From Actinacidiphila alni (GTDB lineage: Bacteria > Actinomycetota > Actinomycetes > Streptomycetales > Streptomycetaceae): 64,000 nt of DNA. Where the stretch lies: NCBI RefSeq assembly GCF_900112845.1, contig NZ_FONG01000023.1, positions 1 through 64,000 of the forward strand, given 5' to 3'. This document shows, in pieces, positions 19,137 through 28,114 of this stretch. The translations under genes and the position numbers were made by a program. The notes below the pieces were generated by a model. The model had not been told where the DNA came from. It worked only from the letters and a program-made list of their open reading frames with translations, and did no database searches. Within the stretch, counting starts at the first letter, position 1. Each line of letters opens with the position of its first letter.

Positions 19137-19922
19137 GTGCACACAGAGTCATACGAGGTGGAGGCGGGGTTCGAGCGGCGCACACTGCGCAGCGAGACCC
19201 TGATCGTGCTGGCGCTGTCGCTGGGGGCCAGCGGGGTCTCCGCACTCATCGACTTCATCGGCTCGGTCACCCGGCCCGGTGCGCTCAAGGACCAGGCGGC
19301 CACCCTCGTCGGCTCCCAGGCGCCGGGCCGGCCGTGGCTGGATCTGGCCTGGCAGGTCTTCTCGATCGCCACCGCGCTCGCTCCGGTGGCCCTGGTCGCC
19401 CATCTGCTCGCGCGCGAGCGGGTCGGGATGCCCGCGATCGGCTTCGACCTCACCAGGCCCCGTCTCGACCTCGCCAGGGGCGCCGCGGTCGCCGCCGTCA
19501 TCGGCGGCACCGGCCTCGCCTTCTACCTCGGCGTCCGCGCCGCCGGCTTCAACCTGACCGTCGTCCCCGAGTCCCTCCCCGACGTCTGGTGGAAGATCCC
19601 GGTCCTGATCGCCTCCGCGATCCAGAACGCCGTGCTCGAGGAAGTCATCGTCGTCGGCTACTTCCTGCGGCGCCTGGGTCAGTTGGGCTGGAGCCCCAAC
19701 GCCGCGCTGGCCGCCAGCGCCCTGCTGCGCGGCTCCTACCACCTCTACCAGGGCGTCGGCGGCTTCGTCGGCAACATGGTGATGGGCGTCGTCTTCGTCC
19801 TGCTCTACCGCCGCTGGGGCCGCGTCGGCCCACTGGTCGCCGCCCACTCCCTCATCGACACGGTCGCCTTCGTCGGATACGCCCTGCTGGCCGGAAAGGT
19901 GGGCTGGCTGCCGACGGGATGA
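19137..19922 (+). CDS. CPBP family intramembrane glutamic endopeptidase
   Basis: A 261-aa membrane protein with about six to eight hydrophobic segments. The three CPBP (Rce1/Abi-like) motifs are present: EEVIVVGYFLRRL, LLRGSYHLYQG, and AAHSLIDT near the end. Bacterial members are linked to bacteriocin immunity and membrane-protein cleavage; the substrate here is unknown. I prefer GTG 19137 because GGAGG (19127-19131) lies 5 bp upstream; an ATG at 19125 is also in frame but has no such site. Confidence 0.82.
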   Translation: MHTESYEVEAGFERRTLRSETLIVLALSLGASGVSALIDFIGSVTRPGALKDQAATLVGSQAPGRPWLDLAWQVFSIATALAPVALVAHLLARERVGMPAIGFDLTRPRLDLARGAAVAAVIGGTGLAFYLGVRAAGFNLTVVPESLPDVWWKIPVLIASAIQNAVLEEVIVVGYFLRRLGQLGWSPNAALAASALLRGSYHLYQGVGGFVGNMVMGVVFVLLYRRWGRVGPLVAAHSLIDTVAFVGYALLAGKVGWLPTG

Positions 19923-19944
19923 GGCCCCTGGGCCCACGGCTCAC

Positions 19945-20431
19945 GAACCTCTCGCGACGCGGGCGGCCACGGCACCGCGTGCAGTTCGCCGTCCACCACC
20001 GTGACCGCGGAACCGGTCAGCAGCACCCTGTCGCCCAGCAGCCGCGGGAGACGAAGTCGTAATCGCTCGTGGGATCGGCGGCGCCCGCGGTCGCGATCAC
20101 CCCGCGCCGTGAGTGCCGGGCGAGCGCCGCGAAATCGGGCGCGAGGGCGCGGACGGTCCGTTCGTCGGCGACCTCGATCAGCAGGTCGCCGCAGTCGGAA
20201 CCGGTGTCCAGCACGCTCAGCGGCTCGGCCCCCAGCGCGTCGGCGACGCCGTCGGGCGCCGCCACCGGGGGCAGTGGCGCGGCCGGGAAGTCGAGTGTGA
20301 TCGCGCCGCTCTGCCGCGACCTGTTGGAGCCAGCCGTCGGGCGGGAATCCTTCCGCGTCGATCAGCAGCACCCCCGCCGGGTTGCCCGAGAACGGGCGGT
20401 GGGTGAAGGCGTCGACGATACGGATGCGCAT
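19945..20431 (-). pseudogene. phzF-like isomerase pseudogene with two internal deletions
   Basis: The frame starting at ATG 20431 begins like PhzF (MRIRIVDAFTHRPFSGNPAG) and runs to QQVAAE near 20312. It then breaks into a second frame reading SGAITLDFPAAPLPPVAAPDG to DYDFVSR near 20045, and breaks again into RLLGDRVLLTGSAVTVVDGE. These three pieces belong in order to one PhzF protein. Missing are about 70 residues after VAAE and about 45 containing the EDPVTGSAH active-site region. About 490 bp remain of the usual ~830. No function is expected. It is divergent from padR. Confidence 0.8.
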
Positions 20432-20478
20432 GATCGCGAGCGTAGGCCCCCAGGTCGGAGGCGTGTTGTCGGATGTGG

Positions 20479-20507
20479 TTGTCATCCGAAAGGTTCCGAT
20501 ATATCGT
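20479..20507 (+). promoter_or_regulatory. padR promoter with operator CGATATATCG
   Basis: TTGTCA (20479-20484) and TATCGT (20502-20507) are 17 bp apart. The 10-bp palindrome CGATATATCG (20497-20506) covers the -10 box. AT-rich ATAT-centred palindromes are typical PadR sites, and binding here would block transcription. Autorepression of padR is inferred. Confidence 0.6.
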
Positions 20508-20566
20508 TGAGCCATCGCGAACGATCAGCGATGTGTAATGACTCGACGAACGAAAGGAGCGCCATC

Positions 20567-21178
20567 ATGCGTTCCCACGGACACGACCACGGACAGCACG
20601 GCCACCGCGGATGGGGTGAGCGCGACGAGCGCCGCTCGGCCTTCGGACCGTTCGGACCGCCCTTCGGCGGCGGACCCTTCGGGCCCGGCGGGCGCGGGCG
20701 CGGCGGACCGCGGGGGAGGGCGAGGAGGGGCGACGTACGTGCCTCGATCCTGGCCCTGCTCAAGGACCGGCCGATGCACGGCTACGAGATGATCCAGGAG
20801 ATCGCCGACCGCAGCGGCGGCGCGTGGAAGCCGAGCCCCGGCTCGGTGTACCCGACGCTTCAGCTGCTGGAGGACGAGGGCCTGATCAGCAGCGCGAGCG
20901 AGGGCGGCAAGAAGCTGTTCACGCTCACCGACAGCGGCCGCACCGAGGCCGACGCGGGCCCCGAGGCACCCTGGGAGGACGCCGGCCGCGGCGTCGACTG
21001 GGATGCCATGAACGAGATCAGGAAGGCGGGCGGCGGTCTCATCGAGGCGTTCCGCCAGGTATGGGCCACCGGCACGCCCGAGCAGCGCGAGAAGGCGCTG
21101 GGCGTGGTCAACGACGCCCGCAAGAAGCTCTACCTGATCCTCGCCGACGAGGACGTCACCGACCTCACCAAGGAGTGA
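20567..21178 (+). CDS. PadR-family transcriptional regulator with His-rich N-terminus
   Basis: A 203-aa repressor. Residues 4-14 (HGHDHGQHGHR) are His-rich, and 25-52 are Gly/Pro/Arg-rich and probably disordered. The PadR winged helix covers about 54-125 (ILALLKDRPMHGYEMIQEIA, PSPGSVYPTLQLLEDEGLI). A C-terminal helical dimerisation part follows. ATG 20567 has GAAAGGAG 7 bp upstream. The promoter carries a palindrome over the -10 box, so autoregulation is likely. The divergent neighbour is a phzF pseudogene, so its original target may be lost. The His tract may bind metal (inference). Confidence 0.85.
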   Translation: MRSHGHDHGQHGHRGWGERDERRSAFGPFGPPFGGGPFGPGGRGRGGPRGRARRGDVRASILALLKDRPMHGYEMIQEIADRSGGAWKPSPGSVYPTLQLLEDEGLISSASEGGKKLFTLTDSGRTEADAGPEAPWEDAGRGVDWDAMNEIRKAGGGLIEAFRQVWATGTPEQREKALGVVNDARKKLYLILADEDVTDLTKE

Positions 21179-21281
21179 CGCGCCGCGAGCGCCCCGGGGG
21201 CGGCCGGTTCCGTACCGGCGCGGCCCGTGACGCGGACGGTGGCACCGACACCTGCACGGACGACGAGCCGGTCCGGGCGTA

Positions 21282-22301
21282 TCACGCCCCGGGCCGGCTC
21301 GATCCGCGTATCAGCAGGCGGGTCGGGATGATCCGCGGCTCCGCGGTGTCGACCGGGGCCGCGTCGATCAGCCCGCGCAGCGCCGCGACGGCCGCCTCCC
21401 CGAGCCCGCGCTGGTCCTGCGCGACCGTGGACAGCGCCGGGCGCACCAGCGCGGCGGCGTCGATGTCGTCGAAGCCGACCACCGCCAGATCCCGGGGTAC
21501 GGACAGACCGGCGTCGGCCGCTGCGTGCATCGCGCCGACCGCCATCTGGTCACCCGCCGCGAAGATCGCGGTCGGCCGCTCGGCCACCGCGAGCAGCCGG
21601 CGGCCCGCCGCCACCCCGCTGTCGAGGAAGAAGTCGCCCTCGGTGACGTACGACGGCGGCACCGGAAGTCCCAGCCGAGCGCAGGCCCGCTGGTAACCCG
21701 CCAGCCGCTCGGCGGCCGGCGGCAGGTGCAGCGGCCCGGTGATGGTGGCGATCCTGCGGTGGCCCAGCGCGTACAGATGCTCCACCGCCGCTTCGGCACC
21801 CGCCGCGTTGTCCGAGCTGACGCGGACCGTACGCGGCCCGGTGAACGCGGTGTCGATCCCCGCGCAGGGCACGGCCGAGGCGGCCAGCACCCGCAGACAG
21901 CGGTCGTCCGGCGGGGTGGTGAGGACGATGACGCCTTCGAGATTGTGCCGCCGCACCGCCTGGAGATGCGCCGCGTCCGGATCGTCCGGCCCCGGGGCGG
22001 TCAGCAGCATCAGGTGATAGTCGGCCTCCGACAGCGCGGTGCGCACCGCGCTCAGCAGCCCGAGCAGAAAAGGGTTGTGGAGTCCTTGCGCCTCCTGCCC
22101 GCTGTCCCAGATCAGCCCGATGGTGTCGGAACGGCGCCTGACCAGCGTGCGGGCGGGCTCGTTGGGCGCGTAGCCCAGCTCGCTCGCCAGCTGCCGGATG
22201 CGGGCGCGGGTGGCCTCGCTCACCTCGGCCCGGTCGTTGAGTGCCCGGGACACGGTGGCGGTCGACACGCCGCTGCGGCGGGCGAGTTCACGAATGTTCA
22301 C
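21282..22301 (-). CDS. LacI-family transcriptional regulator
   Basis: A 339-aa repressor. The start VNIRELARRSGVSTATVSRA is a classical LacI helix-turn-helix with the hinge RARIRQLASELGYAPNEPAR. The periplasmic-binding-like effector domain follows (about 65-330). GTG 22301 is chosen because LacI proteins begin a few residues before this helix; a TTG further upstream is possible. It is divergent from a GH3 beta-glucosidase, and GGAAACGT-type sites lie in the shared region. A cello-oligosaccharide or beta-glucoside inducer is the natural guess. Confidence 0.85.
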   Translation of the reverse strand: MNIRELARRSGVSTATVSRALNDRAEVSEATRARIRQLASELGYAPNEPARTLVRRRSDTIGLIWDSGQEAQGLHNPFLLGLLSAVRTALSEADYHLMLLTAPGPDDPDAAHLQAVRRHNLEGVIVLTTPPDDRCLRVLAASAVPCAGIDTAFTGPRTVRVSSDNAAGAEAAVEHLYALGHRRIATITGPLHLPPAAERLAGYQRACARLGLPVPPSYVTEGDFFLDSGVAAGRRLLAVAERPTAIFAAGDQMAVGAMHAAADAGLSVPRDLAVVGFDDIDAAALVRPALSTVAQDQRGLGEAAVAALRGLIDAAPVDTAEPRIIPTRLLIRGSSRPGA

Positions 22302-22334
22302 GGCGTACCTGATTCTGCGCGGGGGGAACAACGT

Positions 22335-22342
22335 GGAAACGT
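22335..22342. promoter_or_regulatory. LacI-type half site near the lacI start
   Basis: GGAAACGT (22335-22342) repeats the first half of the better site at 22416-22427. It lies 34 bp upstream of the repressor start and could mediate autoregulation. Confidence 0.4.
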
Positions 22343-22375
22343 AGGGCGGGCGAAAGGTGACTCCTGCGTACAGTC

Positions 22376-22429
22376 TTGACGATCAGTCATCGTGAGGACA
22401 GACTTCCGGCCGATCGGAAACGTTTACGG
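22376..22429 (+). promoter_or_regulatory. beta-glucosidase promoter with LacI-type operator
   Basis: TTGACG (22376-22381) and CAGACT (22399-22404) are spaced by 17 bp, giving a start near 22411. CGGAAACGTTTACG (22415-22428), centred on the AAACGTTT palindrome, lies just after the start point. LacI-family sites are usually centred on a CG step in this way, so repression by the divergent LacI protein is likely. Confidence 0.6.
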
Positions 22430-22480
22430 CACTAGGTCCTGGTGACCCGCCAGGACCCCGACAGGAACGGGACGCCTGCG

Positions 22481-24769
22481 ATGCCTACGAACGCACGACG
22501 ACGCATACGCCTCAGAGGCATTCTGACACTCGCCACCGCCGCCGCGTGCATCGCTGCGGTGGCTTCCGTACCGGCCGAGGCCGGGGACAATCCCACCTAC
22601 ACCAACGCGAAAGCGCCGGTCGACGTGCGGGTGAAGGATCTGCTCAAGCGTATGACACTGGCCGAGAAAATTGGTCAGATGGACCAGATCTCCGTGGTCA
22701 GAATGCAGGGCGACTGCGAATGGAGCGGCGGCGAATTCACCCCGGCCTGCCTGAAGAAGGTGCTCGTCGACAACGCGGCCGGATCCGTGCTGTCCGGCGG
22801 CGGCGCGGGCCCATCGGTGAACACGCCGGAGAACTGGGCGAAGATGGTCAACACCGTCCAGAAGTACGCCATCGACAATTCGCGGCTGCACATCCCGATC
22901 ATCTACGGGGTGGACGCCGTGCACGGCCACAACAACGTCCTGGGCGCCACGATCTTCCCGCAGGAGATCGGCATGGGCTCGACCTGGGACCCGGACCTGG
23001 TCGGCGACGCCGGCGCGTCCACCGCCAAGGCCGTCGCCGCCACCGGCATCGACTGGAATTTCGCGCCCGTCACCGACATCGCCCGCGACCAGCGCTGGGG
23101 CCGCTACTACGAGACGTTCGGCGAGGACCCGCTGCTCGCCGGCACGCTCGCCGCCTCCGCCGTCGAGGGCATCCAGGACGCCAAGGGCGCCAAGCAGGTC
23201 GCCGCGACCGTCAAGCACTTCGGCGGCTACGGCGAGCCCGGCAACGGCCACGACCGGGTGCCCGGCGACGTCTCGATCCGCTACCTCCAGGACACGCTGC
23301 TGCCCTCGTACAAGCAGGCGATCGACGCGGGCGCGCAGTCCGTCATGGTCAACTCCGGTGCCATCAACGGCATCCCGGCGACCGCCTCGCACTACCTGCT
23401 CACCGATGTGCTGCGCAAGAAGTGGGGCTGGGACGGCGTCGAGGTCAGCGACTGGGCCGATGTCGTGGCGCTGCAGAATTCGTACCACATCGCGGCCGAC
23501 TACCCCGAGGCCATCGCCAAGGCCGTCAACGCGGGCCTGGACATGGCGATGGAGCCGTACGACGCGCAGGGCTGGAGCGACGGGCTGAGGACCGCCGTCC
23601 AGCGCGGACTGGTCACCGAGAAGCGCATCGACCAGTCGGTGGCGCGCATCCTGAAGATGAAGTTCGACCTCGGCCTGTTCGAGCACCCCTACGTCGACGC
23701 CTCCAAGGCCGACAGCCGGGTGATCGGCGCCGACACCGCGCTGGCGCGCCAGGCCGCCGACGAGTCGCAGGTGCTGCTGCGCAACGACGGCGATGTGCTG
23801 CCGATCTCCTCCTCGGCCAAGAAGATCGTGGTCGCGGGCTCCTACGCCGATGACATCAACGACCAGGTCGGCGGCTGGACCGTCGGCTGGCAGGGCGTCC
23901 CGGACGGTGTGACGCTGCCGGGCACCACCGTGCTCCAGGGCATCAAGAAGGCCGCGCCCTCCGGCACGCGGGTGGTGCAGGCCACGACCGCGGACGACGC
24001 GGTGGCCCAGGCCGCGGACGCCGATCTGACCGTCGTGGTCGTCGGCGAGAAGGCGGCGGCCGAAGGCAGCGCCGACAGCCCGCGCCCCGAACTGAGCGCG
24101 GACCAGGTGGCCCTGGTGAAGGCACTGAAGGCGACCGGCAAGCCGGTGGTCACCGTGGTGCTCGCCGGGCGCCCGCTGGTCCTCGGCGACGCGGACGGCA
24201 CCCAGGGCCTGCTGATGTCCTGGCTGCCCGGCACCGAGGGCGGCAACGCGGTCGCCGACATCCTCTTCGGCAAGGTCAACCCGAGCGGCCGGCTGAACGC
24301 CACCTGGCCCAAGGACATCGGCAACGAGCCGATGTACTACCAGCAGCTGCCCGGCACCAACGCGGGACCTGAGTCCTTCGTGGACGCCGCCTACCCCTTC
24401 GGCGCCGGCCTGTCCTACACCACCTACGCCTTCGACTCGGTCAAGGCCCGCTCCGCCACCTCGCGGACCCGGGACACCGTCCACCTCACGGTGAAGGTGT
24501 CCAACTCCGGGAACCGCGACGGCGACCTGGTCGTGCCGGTGTACGTGTCGCGGCCGTCGAGCGATGTGCTCTCGCCGTCCCGCAGGCTGGTCGCCTTCAC
24601 CAAGGTGCACCTGAAGGCCGGGCAGTCCCGCACCGTCTCGCTCGACGTCCCGCCGAGCCGGCTGGCCGTCACCCCGGGCGACATCGACGGCGCGGGCAAG
24701 CAGCAGGTCGAGCGCGGCGACTACGTCTTCACCGCCGGCGACAAGACCGCGGCGGTGACGATCCGCTGA
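22481..24769 (+). CDS. Secreted glycoside hydrolase family 3 beta-glucosidase
   Basis: A 762-aa exported enzyme. A signal peptide (RRRIRLRGILTLATAAACIA then ASVPAEAG) is followed by the GH3 N-domain (about 45-390) with RDQRWGRYYETFGEDP, KHFGGYGEPGNGHDR and the nucleophile Asp324 in VEVSDWADV. The alpha/beta sandwich C-domain (about 420-640) and a fibronectin III-like domain (about 680-760) follow. It should release glucose from beta-glucosides or cello-oligosaccharides outside the cell. ATG 22481 gives a proper signal peptide; GTG 22442 is in frame but would lengthen the n-region. Regulation by the divergent LacI protein is likely. Confidence 0.9.
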   Translation: MPTNARRRIRLRGILTLATAAACIAAVASVPAEAGDNPTYTNAKAPVDVRVKDLLKRMTLAEKIGQMDQISVVRMQGDCEWSGGEFTPACLKKVLVDNAAGSVLSGGGAGPSVNTPENWAKMVNTVQKYAIDNSRLHIPIIYGVDAVHGHNNVLGATIFPQEIGMGSTWDPDLVGDAGASTAKAVAATGIDWNFAPVTDIARDQRWGRYYETFGEDPLLAGTLAASAVEGIQDAKGAKQVAATVKHFGGYGEPGNGHDRVPGDVSIRYLQDTLLPSYKQAIDAGAQSVMVNSGAINGIPATASHYLLTDVLRKKWGWDGVEVSDWADVVALQNSYHIAADYPEAIAKAVNAGLDMAMEPYDAQGWSDGLRTAVQRGLVTEKRIDQSVARILKMKFDLGLFEHPYVDASKADSRVIGADTALARQAADESQVLLRNDGDVLPISSSAKKIVVAGSYADDINDQVGGWTVGWQGVPDGVTLPGTTVLQGIKKAAPSGTRVVQATTADDAVAQAADADLTVVVVGEKAAAEGSADSPRPELSADQVALVKALKATGKPVVTVVLAGRPLVLGDADGTQGLLMSWLPGTEGGNAVADILFGKVNPSGRLNATWPKDIGNEPMYYQQLPGTNAGPESFVDAAYPFGAGLSYTTYAFDSVKARSATSRTRDTVHLTVKVSNSGNRDGDLVVPVYVSRPSSDVLSPSRRLVAFTKVHLKAGQSRTVSLDVPPSRLAVTPGDIDGAGKQQVERGDYVFTAGDKTAAVTIR

Positions 24770-24869
24770 CCGCCGGAGCACCACCGCACGGATGACGGCG
24801 CCGGGCCGCGGACGGGTCACTTCCGTTCGCGGCCCGGCGTCCGTCCGTGCGACCGGGGGGGCGCGGCAC

Positions 24870-25412
24870 TCAGTTCTGATGGGCCGTCAGATACGGCGGG
24901 TGCGGCGGACGGCCGCTGCTGCGCGGCGCCGTCGGGGGAGTGGCCAGCAGCCGGTTCACATGCGCGCGCGGCAGGCCGTGCGCCGGATTCACCGGCAGCA
25001 GCAGCCGGTCCGTGCGGTACCGGGCCTGGCGGACCAGCCGGCGCGGGATCATGTCGTCGGTCCAGGCGAACGGCCGCCCCGCCGCGTGCCGCAGGATCGG
25101 CGCCCACTTGCGCGCCGAATACCGCTCCGCCTCCCGCAGCACCGGATCGCCCGGCAGCGGCAGATAACCGGCGATCTCCACCACGGGTAACTGCGGCAGC
25201 CCCAGCCGCGGGGATATGTGCCGGTTGGCCTCGTGCTCCCAGGTGGTCGCCCAGACGAGGTCGTAGACATCGGCCAGTTCGCGCAACCACGCGCCGTGCC
25301 GCGCGGACAGCAGCACCGTGGAGGCCAGGATGTCGTGTGCGGCGAAATCCGGTGACGGCAGCACCGGATTGAGCACACCGTCGACATCGAGGAAGAGCAG
25401 CGGGCGGGCCAT
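24870..25412 (-). CDS. HAD-like hydrolase domain protein
   Basis: A 180-aa protein. HAD motif I is LLFLDVDGVLNP (D9 and D11 region), motif II-like Thr is in VWATTWEHEAN, and a late acidic motif is AWTDDMIP. The Asp-Val-Asp-Gly-Val start is that of small phosphatases and secondary HAD family members. The substrate is unknown. ATG 25412 is preceded by AAGGAG. It is divergent from a PNPOx-family gene 97 bp away. Confidence 0.78.
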   Translation of the reverse strand: MARPLLFLDVDGVLNPVLPSPDFAAHDILASTVLLSARHGAWLRELADVYDLVWATTWEHEANRHISPRLGLPQLPVVEIAGYLPLPGDPVLREAERYSARKWAPILRHAAGRPFAWTDDMIPRRLVRQARYRTDRLLLPVNPAHGLPRAHVNRLLATPPTAPRSSGRPPHPPYLTAHQN

Positions 25413-25508
25413 GGAACTCCTTCCCCGGCGGCGGGGCAGGTCGGTGCTTGTCGCCAGAGAGGGACGAGGCGGCGGGCCGGTACGGTTGCGGGTCGGACGG
25501 GAGGACAT

Positions 25509-26330
25509 ATGCACGAGAACGACGGTCCGGTTACCCCGGCGGGCGGGGACGATGCGTCGTCCGGCGCCGCGCCGGACGGTGGAGCCGGGCCCGACAGTAC
25601 CGCCACCGACGACGCCGGCCTGCTCGCCCTGCTGCGGGCCGCGCCCGTACTGGCCGGTCCGCTGCCGGAATTCGACCCGGACGGCGCGCCGGACACCCCC
25701 GGCCCGCTGCTGGCCGCCTGGCTGCGGCAGGCGCTGGCCGACGGTGTGCCCGAACCGCATGTGATGACGCTCGCCACGGCCGCCGCCGACGGCACCCCGA
25801 GCGCCCGCGTCCTCATGCTGCGCGGCATCGACACCGCCGCCTGCGCCGTCGACTTCGCCTCGGACGCGGCCAGCCGCAAGGGCCGCGACCTCGCGGAGAA
25901 TCCGCGGGCCGCCCTGACCTGGTACTGGCCCGCCCAGGGCCGCCAGATCCGGCTGTCCGGCCGCGTCCACGTGCTGGACACGGAGACCGCCCGCCGCGAC
26001 TTCCTCGGCCGCTCCCCGGCGTCCCGCGCCGCGGGCTTCACCGGATCGATGAGCGGGACGCTGACCGGCGCGATGGCGTACGAGCGGGCGCGCGCCGAGG
26101 CCGAGGCGCTGGTGGCTGCGGAACCCGGGCGCGTCCCCGACGGGCACACCGTCTACCGGCTGCGCGCCCAGGAGGCGGAATTCTTCCAGGCCGACCCCGG
26201 GCGCTTCCACGTACGGCTGCGGTACGCGCGTGAGGACGAGGCGGCCGGGGCACGGGAACGCGAGGGCGGTCGGGACGACGCGGGCGGGCCGGGCGCCGCC
26301 GGCTGGACCCGGACCTTGCTGTGGCCATGA
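25509..26330 (+). CDS. Pyridoxamine 5'-phosphate oxidase family protein (PdxH-like)
   Basis: A 273-aa flavoprotein. An Ala/Asp/Gly-rich N-terminal tail (1-45) precedes a PdxH-like core. Core motifs include PHVMTLATAAADGTPSARVLMLRG (split beta-barrel), WYWPAQGRQIRLSGRV and AEFFQADPGRFHVRLRY at the end, close to PdxH's substrate loop. It could oxidise pyridoxine or pyridoxamine phosphate to PLP with FMN, but actinobacterial paralogues with F420 or other substrates exist. ATG 25509 follows GGGAGGA. A Gly/Arg/Asp-rich insertion lies near the C-terminus (AREREGGRDDAGG). Confidence 0.78.
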   Translation: MHENDGPVTPAGGDDASSGAAPDGGAGPDSTATDDAGLLALLRAAPVLAGPLPEFDPDGAPDTPGPLLAAWLRQALADGVPEPHVMTLATAAADGTPSARVLMLRGIDTAACAVDFASDAASRKGRDLAENPRAALTWYWPAQGRQIRLSGRVHVLDTETARRDFLGRSPASRAAGFTGSMSGTLTGAMAYERARAEAEALVAAEPGRVPDGHTVYRLRAQEAEFFQADPGRFHVRLRYAREDEAAGAREREGGRDDAGGPGAAGWTRTLLWP

Positions 26331-26440
26331 CTCATCCCTGGGGATGAGCCGCGCGCCGGGCGCCCCCCTCCGGGGACGGAGACAGGGATGGACCCGGATG
26401 CCGATGCGCCACGCCGCTACCACCTGATGAGGTGGATGGC

Positions 26441-26956
26441 GTGTACAGCAACCACCGGCCGCCGCTCGACCTGAGCCACCTCGCGGACGACCTCCGTCTG
26501 ACGGTGGAGCTGCGTTCGGTGGCGGCCAGCGCGCGGCGCCGCGCGACGCGGGACGGCGATCAGCAGATCGACACCGCGCACCTGCTGCACTCGCTGCTGG
26601 AGATCGACCCGGCGGCCCGCGCCGCGTGCGATGCCGGCACCGGACGCGTCGCCCGCGTGCTCGGCTATCTCGTCCAGCGCAGCATCGGCTACGGGCTGCG
26701 CTGGCACGGCAGCGTCGAGGACTCCGGCGCGCTGCCCGTCGTCCAGCCCGCGCACGCCACCGGCTGGAGCCCGTCCGCGGGCGCCGCGCTGCGCAACGCC
26801 GTCACCCTCGCCCGCCGCCGCGGCCGCCCGCAGGCCGACGGCATCGACCTGCTCGACGCCCTCGCCGCCGACCCCGCCTGCCGCGCCGTGGAAGTCCTGC
26901 GCGCCGCCGGACTGGACGTCAGTGGCTTCAGGGATGACGGTCCTGTCGCGAGCTGA
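26441..26956 (+). CDS. Clp N-terminal domain-like protein
   Basis: A 171-aa protein with two Clp_N-like repeats: SVAASARRRATRDGDQQIDT-AHLLHSLLEID and ALRNAVTLARRRGRPQADGI-DLLDALAADP. These resemble the substrate/adaptor-binding N-domain of ClpC without the ATPase. Stand-alone Clp_N proteins are common in Streptomyces; some may act as adaptors or decoys (inference). GTG 26441 has GAGGTGG about 6 bp upstream; GTG 26432 is also possible. Confidence 0.7.
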   Translation: MYSNHRPPLDLSHLADDLRLTVELRSVAASARRRATRDGDQQIDTAHLLHSLLEIDPAARAACDAGTGRVARVLGYLVQRSIGYGLRWHGSVEDSGALPVVQPAHATGWSPSAGAALRNAVTLARRRGRPQADGIDLLDALAADPACRAVEVLRAAGLDVSGFRDDGPVAS

Positions 26957-26968
26957 CATCATGACCCG

Positions 26969-28030
26969 ATGCACGTAACTCAGCGGCGAAACGGGGGCCT
27001 CGGGCTCGCTCTGCTGTCCGCCTTCGCCTTCGGCGGCTCCGGTGTCGCCGCCAAGCCGCTGATCGAATCAGGGATGGACCCCCTGCACGTGGTCTGGATG
27101 CGCGTCGCGGGCGCCGCCCTGATCCTGCTCCCGGTCGCCCTGCGCCACCGTGAACTGCCCCGCCGCAGGCCCGGACTCGTCCTCGGCTTCGGCCTGCTCG
27201 GCATCACCGGCTGCCAGGCCCTGTACTTCGTGGCCATCTCCCGCATCCCGGTCGGCGTCGCCATCCTCGTCGAATTCCTGGGCCCCGCCCTGCTGCTGGG
27301 CTGGGTGCGGTTCGTCCAGCGCCGGACGGTCAGCCGCTCCGCCGCCATCGGCGTCGTCCTGGCCATCTCCGGCATGGCCGCCGTCGTCGAGATCTGGTCG
27401 GGACTCGCCTTCGACGCCCTCGGCCTGCTGCTTGCCTTCGGTGCCGCCTGCTGTCAGGTCGCCTACTTCGTGCTCGCGGACGACGGCGGCGAGCACGCCG
27501 GTACGGACGCCGGCGCGGGCTCCGGCCCGGTCGCGCCCGACGTGCCCGAGCCCATCGCCGTGATCGCCTACGGCCTGCTCGTCGGCACCGTCGTCCTCAC
27601 CGTCGTGGCCCGGCCCTGGACCATCGACTGGACGGTGCTCGGGCAGCAGACCGCCCTCGGCGAACGCGACGTCCCCGCCGTCCTGCTCGTCGCCTGGATC
27701 GTGCTCGTCTCCACCGTCGTCGCCTACCTCTCCGGCGTCCAAGCGGTCCGCCGCCTCACCCCGCAGGTCGCCGGCGTCGTCGCCAGCATCGAGGCCGTCG
27801 TCGGCACCGTCCTGGCCTGGGTCCTGCTCGACGAACACCTGGGACTCGCCCAGATCGTCGGCGGCACCCTCGTCCTGGCCGGGGCTTTCACCGCCCAGAC
27901 GGCCGCGGGCGGAAGGAAGAGGGAGGCCGTGCGGGGCGGTCCGGAAGCGGTCACGGCGGGGTCGGGCGAAGCCCCGGGCGAGGCCGGGGCGGCGGAGGCG
28001 GGCCTGGCCGAGGCGCCGGGACTGCCGTAG
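26969..28030 (+). CDS. EamA (drug/metabolite transporter) family permease
   Basis: A 353-aa membrane protein with ten predicted helices in two EamA repeats (about 10-140 and 185-310); the second has VVASIEAVVGTVLAWVLLDEHL, typical of the family. The C-terminal 40 residues are Gly/Ala/Glu-rich and cytoplasmic. It probably exports amino acids or similar small molecules. The gene starts 13 bp after the Clp_N gene without a clear ribosome-binding site. Two more EamA genes lie within 6 kb. Confidence 0.85.
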   Translation: MHVTQRRNGGLGLALLSAFAFGGSGVAAKPLIESGMDPLHVVWMRVAGAALILLPVALRHRELPRRRPGLVLGFGLLGITGCQALYFVAISRIPVGVAILVEFLGPALLLGWVRFVQRRTVSRSAAIGVVLAISGMAAVVEIWSGLAFDALGLLLAFGAACCQVAYFVLADDGGEHAGTDAGAGSGPVAPDVPEPIAVIAYGLLVGTVVLTVVARPWTIDWTVLGQQTALGERDVPAVLLVAWIVLVSTVVAYLSGVQAVRRLTPQVAGVVASIEAVVGTVLAWVLLDEHLGLAQIVGGTLVLAGAFTAQTAAGGRKREAVRGGPEAVTAGSGEAPGEAGAAEAGLAEAPGLP

Positions 28031-28041
28031 CCCAGGGGCCG

Positions 28042-28072
28042 TTGACCCTGCCCGGCACCCGCCCCGTAAGCT
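28042..28072 (+). promoter_or_regulatory. Promoter for leaderless uORF and EamA gene
   Basis: TTGACC (28042-28047) and TAAGCT (28067-28072) are 19 bp apart, longer than the ideal 17. The -10 box ends 6 bp before the ATG at 28079, so the mRNA should begin at the uORF start codon. Confidence 0.5.
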
Positions 28073-28078
28073 GCGCCC

Positions 28079-28114
28079 ATGCACTCCACCGTTCTCCCGC
28101 CGCCCGTCGTCTGA
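28079..28114 (+). CDS. Short leaderless uORF (11 aa, Pro/Val-rich) before an EamA exporter
   Basis: The frame encodes MHSTVLPPPVV then stop. Its ATG falls where transcription should start, so it would be translated without a ribosome-binding site. Three consecutive prolines followed by two valines could slow ribosomes. The 3' half of the uORF (CCGCCCG, 28100-28106) can pair with CGGGCGG just after the stop, and CACGCG/CGCGTG (28154-28159, 28168-28173) forms a second hairpin before the EamA gene at 28271. This is the arrangement of an attenuator, but neither its function nor its ligand is known. Confidence 0.45.
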   Translation: MHSTVLPPPVV

